The notes: generated by a model from the sequence alone, not told the origin. A stretch of DNA of 64,000 bases from Pomphorhynchus laevis (GCA_012934845.2 WNNJ02003278.1:1-64000); one strand, 5' to 3'. Positions 44,826 to 58,432 are shown, counted from the first letter of the stretch. Numbers and translations are program-made.

Positions 44826-46085
44826 TCTACTTCTATTTATTTTTCATCAACGGAGGAACTTTTTCCAATACAAAAGTCTATTAACATGATAATCGTTTCT
44901 CCGCTACAACCGATTGCAATCAATGAACTTTTCAATAAATTTCTTAGGGGTTTTGTAGAAAGTTTTCCATCAGATAGGATATTATTAAATTTTGCAAAAT
45001 CGGTAGGAACCTCTTACAGGATATCGTTCGTCACCGCCGCTCTGGCCAACGAATAATTAAATTACACTGATATTAATTTAAAAGATACTGCTAAGGTTTC
45101 CTACAAGCATATCCAGGCGACAGTTTAATTAGCGAACATTTTAAACTCCTTAGAGGAGAAAATTATTGGAACTGGAAAAATGTTATAAACTCACAACTAT
45201 CAGATTTATTAAGGGGAAGGGGATATCCCCCATCTGTTGAATTTTCTCAAACAACAGAGGGCAATAATTTAATACTATCAAACTCAGATGCAACCCCCGT
45301 TATGGGATGCAACTAAAAAATTCACATTCATAAACAGTGAGCATCTAACATATCCCCACTGCAATCAGTGCCATTGTTGGGGGCACTGGGGTTCCAACTG
45401 CAAAGAGAATAAAATCTGTGGGATCTGCCCTTCTAAGAAAGATGAACACCTAGCTTCCTGCACAGCAACACCCTGCTGCTCAAACTGCGGCCAATCTCAT
45501 TCGGTGTGGTCAAGGAAGTGCTCGCTGTTTAAAGCATATCAGAAAAGACATAAATAATACCGCTAATAAATCGTCAACGAATGAAACCTCTCATTGCTAC
45601 AATAGTTTCACCTGTTGCCCAGCACCGTTGATGGACGAAGTATTGAAAATTGTGGACATCAAAATAGCGGAGAGCATAAAGTTTGTTGAAACACTAATTT
45701 TAAGAGTGTTTAAGACAATATTGACGCCACCTAAAATTACGACAGCCTTGATTACTCCGACAACAAAACGCTCGTACCCCATAGCATAGATCCCCTTAGA
45801 ATGTCAAAACAAGTAAAAAATTGAGCATTATGAGAAATGATTATGCTTTCTCCAGCATGGGAGCGGTCAGTAGTCCCGCTGTTAAGTCCGGAAAGCCGAT
45901 GAGCAACCTTTACTTCATTGAATCTAACTAGTGGTTTATGCTGTCCCTCTTAGTGACACCATTGCATGTGAAGTAATCCCGAACCGTTTTCACTGAACCT
46001 CATTCAGTGGAACTCAGGAAATGCTTCTGCCATTATCCTTGTATCTGTTCAAGATGCAGATGTTATAGTCCTTCAGGACTATACC
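44826..46085 (+). mobile_element. APE-type LINE, 5' part (copy f)
   Basis: Gag N-terminal part to 45,056 (IQKSINMIIVSPLQPIAINE, LFNKFLRGFVESF), gag knuckles at 45,288-45,557, then a 45,960-46,085 segment that matches the start of the APE domain of copies b and e (gtaatcccgaaccgttttca, atgttatagtccttcag). There it breaks off against the end of another LINE. Confidence 0.8.
45288..45557 (+). CDS. LINE gag zinc-knuckle domain (copy f)
   Basis: Open frame of 89 codons with three well-kept knuckles: YPHCNQCHCWGHWGSNC, KICGICPSKKDEHLASC and PCCSNCGQSHSVWSRKC, then SLFKAYQKRHK and a stop. The best-conserved gag of this family in the window, although upstream and downstream parts are in other frames or missing. 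The family role is binding element RNA in the cytoplasm. Confidence 0.75.
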   Translation: MQPPLWDATKKFTFINSEHLTYPHCNQCHCWGHWGSNCKENKICGICPSKKDEHLASCTATPCCSNCGQSHSVWSRKCSLFKAYQKRHK

Positions 46086-46860
46086 ACAACACTGTTTGCA
46101 TCTCTTTGCATTAGCTTCGATGCATCGATCCCGAATCTCAAGAATCTCTCATCCGCTAGAGCTAGCAGATATTTCCGCACGACACTCTCTCTTAAGGTGC
46201 CCTATGCATTAACAGTTCTTTGGCAGGATTTGACGCCAAATGATTTTGCCCAACTTGATCGTTGTCAATCGCGATTCATAAAACATGTTGTGGGTATATC
46301 ATGACACTGATATTCGACAGCCTTCGCGTGCTTAGCGAAGTTAGATTCATTATCTAAATATTTACTCAATCTATCACATTTACAAGAGACTCCAGCGTAT
46401 ACTGCGAATCGATGAATATTTCAAGAGAAGTTTGAACGACTAGATTCAAATATTTTTGGCATTTCAGTCTATACCCAGTATATTTGGAGGACTTGCTCAT
46501 ATGTCAAAAGAGCGTACATTTGGTGCGCTTCTGCTCATGGGTATCATGATAAATTTTGCTCAATTTGAGGTCATAAGAGTGGAGATGTGTGCATTTGTAT
46601 TTCTGTAGGCATCGTTACGACGCCTTATCGCACGTCTTCAACTATTCCGTTATGTAGCAGAAGTCGTATGCAGAGATCGACAACTTAAGGGTAACCTGAA
46701 TGACTTCATCAGTCTAGGCTGACTTCTGACGGCGAGAGTAGAGTCTGCGGATGCATAGATAATTAAAATTTATTTTATTCTATGTTAACAATTTTGTCAA
46801 TGATTTTGCCTAGCCGAAAGGCGGAAAGAAAAAATTATATTCTTCATTATTATTAAAGAA
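46086..46860 (+). mobile_element. 3' end of a different LINE (RT thumb and C-terminus)
   Basis: The + strand reads VPYALTVLWQDLTPNDFAQL, then DRCQSRFIKHVVG (about 46,200-46,292), the RT-thumb pattern in which L-D-x-x-Q-x-R-F-x-x-x-x-x-G follows the catalytic domain. Later cysteine-containing words suggest a C-terminal knuckle. Ends near 46,815 with gccgaaaggcgg and an A-rich tail. Clade not assigned. Broken. Confidence 0.5.
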
Positions 46861-46869
46861 TATTTAGTA

Positions 46870-47803
46870 TCACTCTTAGGTTTTGACAGATTACAGACTG
46901 CCACATAGTCGCAGTCGTCATGGCATTGCATAGGATCAGTTTTCAATGTTATTTACCTGACACATTTCCTTTGTAAATTCTATTCTGTGTAAATCGATCA
47001 AATCGTATTAATAACAACGGTATCATAGGGACTTCTAGATAACGTTGAATAATACATTTATAAAATGCATCTATAGATGGTACAATCGAATAAATTGTTA
47101 ATTCTAGTTTTCTCTGTTATATGCGACCATCTTAAGGGAACAACCGATAATTTCATAAACCAAGTAAATTGGATTCATCTCTATAATCTTCGCTTAAAAT
47201 AATCTAAAAATAAATACTGTCGTTTTCAAATCAATAATAAAAGACGAGGTAAAAATTATTTTTTACTCCCGATAAAATGTATAAAGTCCTGACTCCCTAT
47301 CATCAGCAAAAGTTTGGAAGAGAATTTGAAAACGAAGATATTATTTTATCGTTCTCAAACTAAGCAGACTGGTAATAATATGACTATTAGCTACTGATAT
47401 AAGAGGAAATCGTTACAAAATTTACGATGCAAGATAAACATAGCAGTCTTACTAAAATAAATGGTAGTTGAATAATTTATTTTGCAAAATAACTGAGTCG
47501 AATATTACATAAGCCACACATTGTAACCACGATTTTAGAGTATCATGACTAGGATTGTGATCGTACGATTTTAAGAGCATATATTTTGTTGATAAAAAAT
47601 GCTGTACGCTTTGATTTTTGCTACAAAATTCAACACTAAATAACCATCGTCGATCAATAACAAAACTAACGTGGAATACTAAAAACGATAAAGCAATATG
47701 ACTTAAATTGACGGTAGTTATGGTGTCCAGCAAATTGAGCTCACAGCTATTTAATTATAAATAAAGAAATACTCAAAATAAGTATTCATTTAGCGACCAC
47801 AAT
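46870..47803. other. No gene recognised
   Basis: AT-rich; an open stretch on the - strand (47,733-47,452) has no recognisable similarity. Nothing else seen. Confidence 0.4.
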
Positions 47804-49243
47804 TTGAAAAGCATAAAACAAACACGTGAACATAGACTTATACCTGAAAAAACAATTGAATCAAAGAAAAAGGAAGATACGCAGGTATTCGAAGTGCGTG
47901 AATTAAGTAAAGAAAAGAAGAAGTTGGGAGACAACAGCGTTACAGGCGAGGGGGCTGCTGAATTAGTAAAGAGTCTAGCCATACCCCGAGTAAATCAAAA
48001 TGTACTCAGCGAATTGTCTGTACGACTACGTGGCGATGATAGACTTATGCAATACAATGAAGACCAGTTTCAAATGGAACTGATAAGCGAACTCAACGGT
48101 AACATAGTTCACGGAGAACACAGATTTAGTGTTGAGCGTGGACATTACATAATCAGAACCAGGATAGTATCACAATTGATGAGAGTCCAAGTCCCAGTCG
48201 CAAGGATAGTAGGAAGACTATCTTATTCTACAATAGCATCTTATATGCGAGACAGTGTCTCGATTGACGTCAAAGCCGTAGCCGGTGCTATTTCAGCTAT
48301 CACTGCTATAGATTTCCGACTCGCTCAAAATCTGGCGACGAACATGCTATATGGGTTAACCGTAGTGGACAACACTATGTTGTACACTAAGGGTTGGACA
48401 ATCTGTTTCTTAGCCTACCTCGAAAATAGATACGCTCAAGCTCATCCGGCCCACCAGACTAACTGGTCGGGGCCAGATGGAAACTTCAGATTCTCACTCT
48501 GGACGGCAGATGGGACTGCCGAACAGTTCAAAAACGACGTGCAAACCGGAAGGTTTGTTTTCACTCAAACAAACGTTCCAGTACAACATTACCCAATATT
48601 AACACACATTGCACGCGCAGGACTGACACTTGGGCCCGTTGCCGATCAACCAAATCTCAGAATAGCCAGAATAGCGTGGCCAGCTATTCCAATCTCAGTT
48701 TACGGGGACCAGCCCTGGGTCCAACCTGACAATTGGGACATAACTGCAAACGAGGTCAGAGCAGCTCTTATACATATGGCGTTTTAACGCCACGAAAATT
48801 TGGATCTATTGATGGGATTTAATCGAGCCTGTAACATATTGGGTCAAACCGGTATTGTTATAAATATACAAGAGTCAGGAGGTAACGACGGTGAGGATGC
48901 TAATGCAGATGCCGGATCTGCTGTATTTGATTTAAGACGGCCATATCTTCAAAGAATTGCTGTACCAGCACGAGTTAGAGCTGCAGAAACAGCTACGAAT
49001 AGAAGAGTAAGGGCGACTGGAACAAGACGACCTTCCAACGTCCGAAACAGGCCAAGAGCAACCACCGCGACGAAATCGAGATCTACAACGGTAGAGAACT
49101 CATCAGACACAGAAGGTAACGGAGATAGTACACAACCTACTCCCCCGACAGAAGATCCACAAAGTACACCAATTACAGACGGCCCGCAGATGGTAGAGTA
49201 TTGGTGGCTAGCCTCAGGCGAGTTAGCCAACTTACAATTCTAA
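47804..49243 (+). mobile_element. Endogenous RNA-virus-like fossil (capsid-like)
   Basis: About 1.4 kb with strikingly different composition from its surroundings: near-balanced bases, rich in Ala, Val, Arg and Thr. The first two thirds read like a structural coat protein (for example VPVARIVGRLSYSTIASYMR and YPILTHIARAGLTLGPVADQ). The last third is low-complexity, Arg- and Thr-rich (ATNRRVRATGTRRPSNVRNR). No cellular or retroelement domain, RT or terminal repeats. Best guess is a dsRNA (toti-like) virus coat gene captured in the germ line. Looks nearly whole with about one break, so relatively young compared with the fossil at 33 kb. Confidence 0.5.
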
Positions 49244-49740
49244 TGGGTATATGGAATTAAGCGTTTTAATGCAAAAATCTTCTTTTTCTAATAGTTTTTG
49301 ATTTAATATTGAAATGTTTTCTTCGATAATATGTTCTAAAATAAATAATTTACAGTTTTTAATATCATGTCCTATTAATCTCATATGTTTATGAAATATA
49401 GTTTGACTATTGTGCTGTATATTATATATGTGTTGCCTAAACCTAGTTTTTAACATTTGATATGTTTTTCCTATATATTGCAATCCACATGTACATTGTA
49501 TAAGATACACTACACCTGCGGTATTGCAGTTACAATTATTATTAATATTTAATGAAAAACATTTGTTTGTCGTATTACTTACGATACAATTATTATTATT
49601 TATAACATCACAAACTATACAATTTTTTCTGTTACATTTAAAATATCTAAAATTGAAATCATTAGTACTTACGTATTTTTCCAATCTTTTATATTTATAA
49701 TAAAATCTAATAAAACCTTCGTTGTATGTACTTTGAAACC
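49232..49740 (-). mobile_element. Penelope-like element fragment, GIY-YIG endonuclease
   Basis: On the - strand from 49,684: FRYFKCNRKNCIVCDVI (CxxC linker), then CNTAGVVYLIQCTCGLQYIG, KTYQMLKTRFRQHIYNIQ, and a C-terminus with ILEHIIEENISILNQKLLEK. The V-V-Y-L-I-x-C-x-C-G-L-Q-Y-I-G block is the canonical Penelope GIY-YIG, well preserved. It overlaps the 3' edge of the virus-like fossil by a few bases, so the two abut. Confidence 0.85.
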
Positions 49741-49899
49741 CATCTTAATTAAATAAACTACTAGGTATTTTATATAATATATAAATATATAGTATGTATT
49801 ATATAAACTATATATACTATACATACAAGTATAAAATATAATTTCAGTATTAAATAAACAAAAGAAATAAAAGGAATAAATTTTCAAAATTTTAAAGAA

Positions 49900-50165
49900 G
49901 CGTTAGAAAAATTAATTTAACTTACATTTAGAAATGGATTACATATAAATAAAAATCAAATTTACAATTCGTTATATAATAACTTAAATGCTTACTTTAG
50001 TAAGCTGATTTATAGTGAAAGCTCGAATAAATCAAAGAAAAGCATTTGGAAAGATTATATATTTGATAAAATTAGAGGGAAAAAGATCAAATTAATAAAG
50101 ATATGTATGCAGAACTTACTAAATTAGCGCATAACTATATAATAACAACTATTTATAAAGTTAGT
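49900..50165 (+). mobile_element. Penelope-like element, N-terminal fragment
   Basis: Words such as QIYNSLYNNLNAYFSKLIYS and KKSIWKDYIFDKIRGKK match the longer N-terminal block at 60,470-61,010 (IYISLYNELNTYFGKLINSE). Broken. Confidence 0.5.
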
Positions 50166-50639
50166 AATAAGAAAAATCACAATAGAAATAAATAATAGAA
50201 CAAAGATACGAAATAAAATAGAATTAGAAAATACAAAATAATAATCAAACAAAATCATTATTTAAAAACCTCGCTACAAAGTATTCAATTTTATTTCTGC
50301 TTCGTTTTTAACACAATCTCAATGTGATTTTAATGAATATAATTCGCTTTAACTGTTTTTATCCAAACAATTTGTCTCTTTTGACAAAACAATCGTGTTA
50401 TTGTAATCACTTATGGGATCTATTGCTTTCGGCAATAGCACAAATCATGCATTTTCTGGTATATAATATGAAATATAGTATATAATATATCATATATAAT
50501 ATTATATTATAATATTATATTGATTATTAAATATTATATAATAATTGACATGTTATATTTTATAACATGTAATACAAAAGTTTCATAAACAACCACTTCA
50601 AAAGTTAAAAAAAATTATTGTAACTATTACTATCAAATG

Positions 50640-51110
50640 TACATATGTAGGAATAGAGGAATTTTTTGATAATGGTGGAACATCGCATATCTTATATTTT
50701 CACGATAATTTGAAAAATAATTTTTACATTAAATACATTAAAATGTATTTAATTCATTCAAATAAATACAAAAATAAATTAAATTATAAATAAATCAAAA
50801 AATACATAAAGTAGGCGAAGAAAAATTGGATTTGAACGCTAGCAATGCGATAGATGTCAGTAATAATTTTCGGGAATTGTGTGCTTACGACAAATTACAA
50901 CACTCGAATTGTAGATTGTGATCGACTGCCAATGGAAATCGAATAGTCAGTATATAGCTATCGAAAATATAACAGCGGTAAATGAACCCTTAACCATATG
51001 TCTTTGATGCTATCTGCAGAGAAACAAGAGATATTTTTTGGTAATGGTGGAAAATTGCATATCTTATATTTTTCACGATAATTTGAAAAATAATTTTCAC
51101 ATAATGATTA
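50640..51110. repeat. Direct repeat, two diverged copies
   Basis: A roughly 80-bp phrase around aatggtgga-a-(a/c)atcgcatatcttatat occurs at about 50,655 and 51,030. Confidence 0.75.
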
Positions 51111-51225
51111 ATAATTTAATCATTAAATTTATTTTTTAAATAATAACATTTTCAGCTTTATATCTTCGAAATTAATATTTTGATTTTGTAAAATATAAAA
51201 AGTATTCTTCAACATATTGTTTCTG

Positions 51226-51231
51226 TTTATT
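51226..51231 (-). promoter_or_regulatory. Candidate polyadenylation signal of the HERP gene
   Basis: AATAAA on the - strand about 105 bases downstream of the HERP stop codon (51,334-51,336), the first such signal after the stop. Confidence 0.5.
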
Positions 51232-51333
51232 GGCTGATATACTTCTACAAGTAGAAAAATTAGGTTCTACTCAGAAGTAAAACAAAAGTAAAAATAAGCC
51301 AGAACAATATGTTACTTTCACTAGGTTCTCGTT

Positions 51334-54300
51334 TTAGGCAGCGTCTAATACAAAATTATCTTCAATTGGAACTATTGAGAAGAACAGGCTAAACACAACA
51401 TTTACCAACGAACGTAGAGTCGACAGCCAGCGACTTTGGTCATTGTTTTGATTTTCCTCGTTAACGTGATCACCAGCATTTGCTGCTCCATTGTTAGCGG
51501 TATTATCGTTGAAATTTCGTTGTTCGGGCACTACATCTCTCATTCTTCGCTGAACACCAAGCCAGCGTCTAACTAATCCCGTGTGCTGTGCGATATATAC
51601 AAGGATGACAAGAAAAGTCAATGTCAACAGTCTTGATAGACCCTCGTACATGTACAGAAGCGATATCAAGATAATTAGTTTAAGTAAAAATATAAACCGA
51701 GAGAACGGATCGTGTTGACGTACTTGCCGCATTAGTACTTCCCAAATAGGATTAACAGCATCAATTGGTGGTTCCTGGTGATTATTTTGATTTCCAGCTA
51801 AGTTACCACCCGCTAAAGCAGGGCCTGCATCTGCTTCGTCTTGTCTTGGTATATTGACTTGATGGCTTTCAATTCCACTCGAAATTACGTATCTATGTTG
51901 TAAGGAGCTTGGGTATACATTATGTGCATTCAGATAATCGGTACAACGACTTAACGACGTTTGAATGTAAGAATTTGCGAATGAACTTTGAAAAGCAAAT
52001 AGCTTATGATGTTCCGCGTGTAGATCAGTACATGCATTTACATCAGTTCCCGCTCTAATTTAACAAAAGATAAATTAAAATATACGATTTTAGACAATAT
52101 TTTATTTATAGGACACGTATATTTGTAAACAGATATTAAATAATTAATTATTTATAATTTAATTATATATTTTTTATATTTTTTATATTATATTTATTAG
52201 AGATATCAAAAATTATTGCTTCTTAAAGATAATTACGAAATTATAATCTTTTAAACTTACTCTATAATATTTATAACGATTGCTTTCAATCGTTCAAATA
52301 ATATTAAATGATGTAATTATAAATATAATAATTAAATATATTAATCGATTTAGTCTAATTGCGGTTTCTTACTTTGAGCAACAAATATACTTCAGTGGTA
52401 ATGTTATATTGTAATTATTGTGATAATATAAAACTTGAATACTGTGATGTTGTGATAATATCTATAATGCGAAATATGAGAAATTTCATATGAGAAACTA
52501 TATTAGAAAAATTCCTGAATTCAGTATCTCTCTTAGTATACAGAGAACAATTCCAAACTATTTAAGATAAATAAAAAATTTAATTGTTCAAGATGGCAAA
52601 TATCTTAGTAATTTAGTATTTAATTAAATAATATAATTAATATATTAAATATATTAAATTAAATTGAAGATAATTACGAAATTGTAATCTTTTAAACTTA
52701 CTCTATAATATTTATAACGATTGCTTTCAATCGTTCAAATAATATTAAATAATGACATTATATTTTAAAATAATAATTATAATAATTAAATATATTAATC
52801 GATTTAGTCTAATTGCGGTTTCTTATTTTGAGCAACAAATATATTTCAGTGGTATATATTGTAATTATTGTGATATTGTGATAATATCTATAATGCGATA
52901 ATTTAGATACAGAGAAAATGGGAATCATGCAATGATGGAGATCATTGCAGGATTCACAAGGGAATCCTGCGGGGATTTTTTCTGGAATTCCTCAAGGGAA
53001 TCTAAAATATCACATAACAAAAATACATCAAATAGTTTGCAGTCATGGTCAAAATGATATAGATGACGATGAATTAGATCAAACGGCTATTAAATCTATT
53101 TATGTGATTTTTTACATTTTTATGTTAATTTCTTAAGATGCTAGTAGTTACTAGCGAAATATCAAAATAATTGTTGTTGTCGTTTAACTAAACCTGATAC
53201 TTCTTGGAAATAAAAAAATAAAAAATTAATAAAGTTAATCGCAGAGCTTTTTATAAAATTTAATCACAGAGTTGTTTTTCACAACTCCGCGATTAGCGTA
53301 TAGTATTATATATCGCTTTATTGAATTTAATCCGACTATAGATATGGATTTAATTTTTTTAAATGTCATGACATATTGTGCTTATCTCATAGTTATGCTG
53401 TCTGGTATCGATTGAATCATGTCATCGGCAGTTATCTGGTATTGAGCATCACCGGGTATACAACCGAAAAACATCAAACCAAAATGTCTTTACGAATTTT
53501 CAGATTTGTGCATTACGGGATTATGCCCTTAAATGTACCTTCAAGATGTGTTTGTTGTCTATCCGGTTGTATTTTCATAACTCGGGAAACAGGTCCTCTT
53601 CGTTTATTCTGAATAATTTATTTTACAACAATTGTATTCGTGAATTACGAACACAAATTGAGCGAGGGCTCCGTCATTGACATTTTTGCTATCAAATGCT
53701 AATTTTTGACACTATTGAATACAATTGATATGCTAATGAAATGGAACTAGTATATGTCAATCGAATATTTTCGGCTTTGTTGCATGATAAGAACCTTACT
53801 ATTGGCTTGGTTAATGTGGCATTATTTTGTGAGAGTTATAATTCCATTTAAAGAATTCAAGCATTTGATTTATTATCTATTGAATTATTTGATGCATTCT
53901 GGACAAGAAAAATTGATGCATTTGGTTTTAATTATTTGCTGTCTATTGAATTATTATATCAAGTATGAAAAAGGACAGATGGAAATACTGAAAATGGCAA
54001 TTATCCTTTAAAATCTAAGCGAACAACAATGACCTTTATTAAAAAAGGGGCAATGAATCCCTGTTGACGCAAAATTCGAAATAAATTATTGACCATACCA
54101 GCAGCTATTGGCGAACATTCAAAATTCCAAATTTAAATAAATTGTTAAATGTTTCTATTTCAATTATAAATTGCTTATTACTTTTTCAATATTTTAACTA
54201 ATTAAATTCGGTGGAGTTAATTTCGGTGGAGAACACGAATTGAGTTAATTTTGGCTAGGGCTCCGTCGATAGTAGTACGATCTCTATATTCAACTCGTCA

Positions 54301-57300
54301 ACATGAGCATATGGTGAGGTGAAAATACAAACCATTTTTTATAATTTCCAATTACTGAAATTGATTTTATGTTAATACTTAACTTGCAATATAATAAATA
54401 TTGTATTACAAAATTATCTGATAAATTAAATTTTGAACAAATAATACCTGGAAATTAAATTTACATAGTTACTGTAAAATTCATCGATATTGATCTCTGT
54501 ATTATGTAATACCGTATTCGAATCATCCGCTTTTGGTTGCAGTTTATCATCAGTTTGGATTAATTGATTTACACATCCTGATTGATCTACACAGTTTTCG
54601 ACCTGGACTGTACATTGATTTACATTGCAATTTTCGGCATTGTCTTCGCTCTCTGAGTGCTCAATTGTGTCTGTTGAGGAAAACAATGATTGCACATCAT
54701 CCATTGAGCTTTCATTATTCTAAAATGAGTATAAAATACACTGTGCATAATTTGAGATTGACATTACTGTCGTAGACACTTCATCTAAGTTGACCATATA
54801 TAAAACTAGTGTTTGTCTGCATTCTGACTAAAACAAAACATGTCAAAACATGAAACAGAGATATTTGTTTTACTAACCGACTGAATAATATCGCTGATCA
54901 AATGCGGATTTTGTAAAATTCGACCCTGATATATAATCCTCAATCGGTTAAATCCCTTTAAAGCAATGTTAAATCTGCTGGAAATAATGAGAACGTCCGT
55001 TTTATTAAAATAAAATAATATTAGCTAATCTTAACAGCATTTGCAAATTGTTTCAATTACATAAAAAAGACAATTTCGGCGAGTATAGAAGGCTGAATTT
55101 TTCTGTTACTTTAAGGTAGAAATATCGCTTCTCTATGAAACAATTTCGCAGTGCATCAGTCATGTTTAAGGAGCCAATGATAAAAACAGTTTTTAGAATT
55201 GCCAATAATAAATGTTTCAATTACATAAAAAAGACAATTTCGGCGAGTATAGAAGGCTGAATTTTTCTGTTAATTAACGGTAGAAATATCGCTTCTCTAT
55301 GAAACAATTTTGCAGTGTATCGGTCGTTTATAGAGCCAATGATAAAAAAGTTTTTAGAATTGCCAATAATAAATGTTTCAATTACATAAAAAAGACAATT
55401 TTAGCGAGTATAGAAGGCTGAATTTTTCTGTTAATTGACGGTAGAAATATCGCTTCTCTATGAAACAATTTCGCAGTGTATCAGTCATGTTTAAGGAGCC
55501 AATGATAAAAACAGTTTTTAGAATTGCCAATAATAAATGTTTCAATTACATAAAAAAGACAATTTCGGCGAGCATAGAAGGCTGAATTTTTCTGTTACTT
55601 TAAGGTAGAAATATCGCTTCTCTATGAAACGATTTCGCAGTGTATCGGTCATGTTTATAGAGTCAATGATAAAAACAGTTTTTAGAATACAATTGACAAT
55701 AATACAGAGTACAAAGAAATTTAGAATTTTTAAAAAGAAAATTTTCATTGCTAATTTTTAGTAACGAACTGTTACCATCTTAAGGATAAAGCCTGGAGAT
55801 TTTAACAGTTCGTTAACAGTTTGTCCATCTTCAGCCTGCAGATGGTAACAAATCATTACTGAAAATTCGCAATGACAATTTTCTTTTAAATAGAAAAGAC
55901 AGTATAGGGTGAGTCACTGATGAGTCATTGTGATGACGAAACGGCATTCGTCATTCTTATGCGTCTGGCTTACATGTTTTACAGTATAGGGTATTTTTGA
56001 ATTTTCAAACCCCGTTATGTTTATTTCTATATTATCAAATAGTACAATAGATGCATTTGATGCATTTGTATTATACTGGTGCATTTGGCTAAACGATAAA
56101 CGAAAAGTCATTGCTGTCAACATACTTTAAATGCAAATGTTTCGAAAATGCAAATTTTATTGCTGATCCGATCTAAAATATGTGGATTATGTGTACATAA
56201 TATGATAACAATATTATATTGTAATATTTAAGTTAATTAATTGTAATAATTATTTATTGAAATAATCAAAGAGCATTTTACAAATACCAATCAGTCTTAA
56301 TTAGTTAAGAGAACATTTGCAACATAATTTTAAATTAAATAAATATTTTATAAAATAATTTATAAATTAAAATGAATTCTTTTAAAATATAAGACACATT
56401 TAACTAATTAAAATTTAATTAGTATAAATAAAAATATAATTTAACTAATATAAATTTAAAAGTAGTAGAACAGCACTTAAACCAGTTTGATGACAATTCT
56501 TTATACCTTACATTATAATATGGATTAAGCTATAAAATGAAATCACAAAAATGTTGACGCGAATTAATTTAAATTCAATTATATTTAGATTTAATAAGTG
56601 TCGTTCTTAAAAGGTTTTGGGACAATTTAAAATGTTCATTACTTCAGCTAACTTTTAAAAAGATGTTCAACTTATTTTCAATTGCGTTCTTTAATTATTT
56701 CAAAAATCCAAAAATGTAAAATTATAAAAATATTAAACAATTACTAAACGTTATATAATCTCAACACAAATGGCAGCATACGTAAGTACTAAAGATTTTC
56801 ATTTTAAATATAGTACACACTAAATCCAGAATCTCTTTCCATTGTCGATTAGATAAAGGATCGAAAAAAAATTATAAGTTCAAAAAATTTTTAGTTAGCA
56901 TTCTTTTAAAAATACATGCATTGATGTGTCCGCATTTCTACTTTAAAAGAAAATACGAAAAGCAAAACATGCATACAACACAAAATTGAACAACTCACAT
57001 TAGAGCATTAAAAAACCCACATTAGAGCGTTGAAATCAGAGTTATTATTAAGCATTAAATTAGGTTATTTTGGATAAAATACGCTTCTTGAATAATGCGA
57101 GAAAACAAGTTACTCTCAAAATAGATGTATTTTCGAAATCAATGGAAAAAATTTCGATAGCAAGAGCTATCAAAATATTGAACAGTTAAATAAAGGGTAT
57201 TTTTTCTTCTTCCTCCCTGTAAAATTATCTGATTATATAAAGTTGAAATTAAATAAGCAAAACCGGAAAATTAAACCAAAAAGTTTGTTTTCTTGACGTT

Positions 57301-58383
57301 TCGCCCTTCTAGGGCTTTTTCAAAATTGTAAGTAACTTTAATCAACAATATATATACTTTAATGAAGTGTAGAAATTGCTCGAGATTGAGATTAGCAATT
57401 CTTTCCAATACCGATTCAAATGAAACTCTTATTACATAGAAAGAATCGATCCACTCAATCTCGGTTTCTTACAGTCAAGCATCCGAAAGTTTGATCCTCT
57501 GGTTGTTAATGATGGTCTGCATTGCAAATTGTAAGATTAAAGAGCTCACGACACCTACAATTTAAGCTAGATGTCGAAAATGCATTTTCACAATGTCACA
57601 GAGGCAGCCGAAACGGCGTGTGATAGTTCATCTTACTGACGATGGCTGCCGGCTATACACTGACCGTCTAGGAGTGACGAAAGTTTGCAGGCTAAAGAAT
57701 ATGCTCGATTCAAACACTTATACAAACATATGAAAAGAATTGATAATCACAATCTCGAGCAATACCGATTCAAATGAAACTCTTATTATATATAACGAAT
57801 AGTTGCTAGGTCACCCGAGGTGACTTTCGCATTGATTCAAATGAAACTCTTATTATATATATAACCGTGTGACATAGTAACGAATAGTTGCTAGGTCACA
57901 CGAGGTGACTTTCGCATTAAAAACCAGCTACAGAATCCTTCCTTCATGATATCCAATTACATACACCCTAAGCATCTCGGACAATGCAGTTTCTGGATAT
58001 CATGATGGAAGGTTTCATATACAGTGTGAAATCTGGTAATCCTGGATTCGTAGCCTAGCAGTCAAAAGCGCAAGCCAAGTACGGAGAGCGACAGCTCGAA
58101 TCTCGGATAAGTCAAATTTCAAAAGGCGAAGAGTTGGTAGTCAGCCTTCTGACGAGCCCGGGGCTACCAACATGTGGCAAAAAGCGGGCGAAACGAAAAC
58201 GGTTGTGGCAATGGCGCCGTTAGTAGTCAGGGTGTATGGAATTGGATATCATGAAGGAAGGATTCTGTAGCTGGTTTTCAATGCGAAAGTCACCTCGTGT
58301 GACCTAGCAACTATTCGTTACATAAATAAGAATCCATCAAAGGATCACCAGTCTCGATTCCAATCGATCTTCATGATCTCATA

Positions 58384-58432
<49 letters not shown>

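Noticed and set aside
48949-49230. Antisense open frame opposite the virus-like fossil
   Set aside because: Shadow of the Arg/Thr-rich sense frame.
53376-54011. Two short open frames in HERP intron 3 as genes
   Set aside because: Low-complexity hydrophobic composition typical of AT-rich DNA, no similarity, intronic on the opposite strand.
54979-54979. Stronger splice acceptor for HERP exon 2
   Set aside because: Using it puts a stop codon in frame after exon 1; the weaker acceptor at 54,956 keeps phase and the expected spacing of the ubiquitin-like fold.
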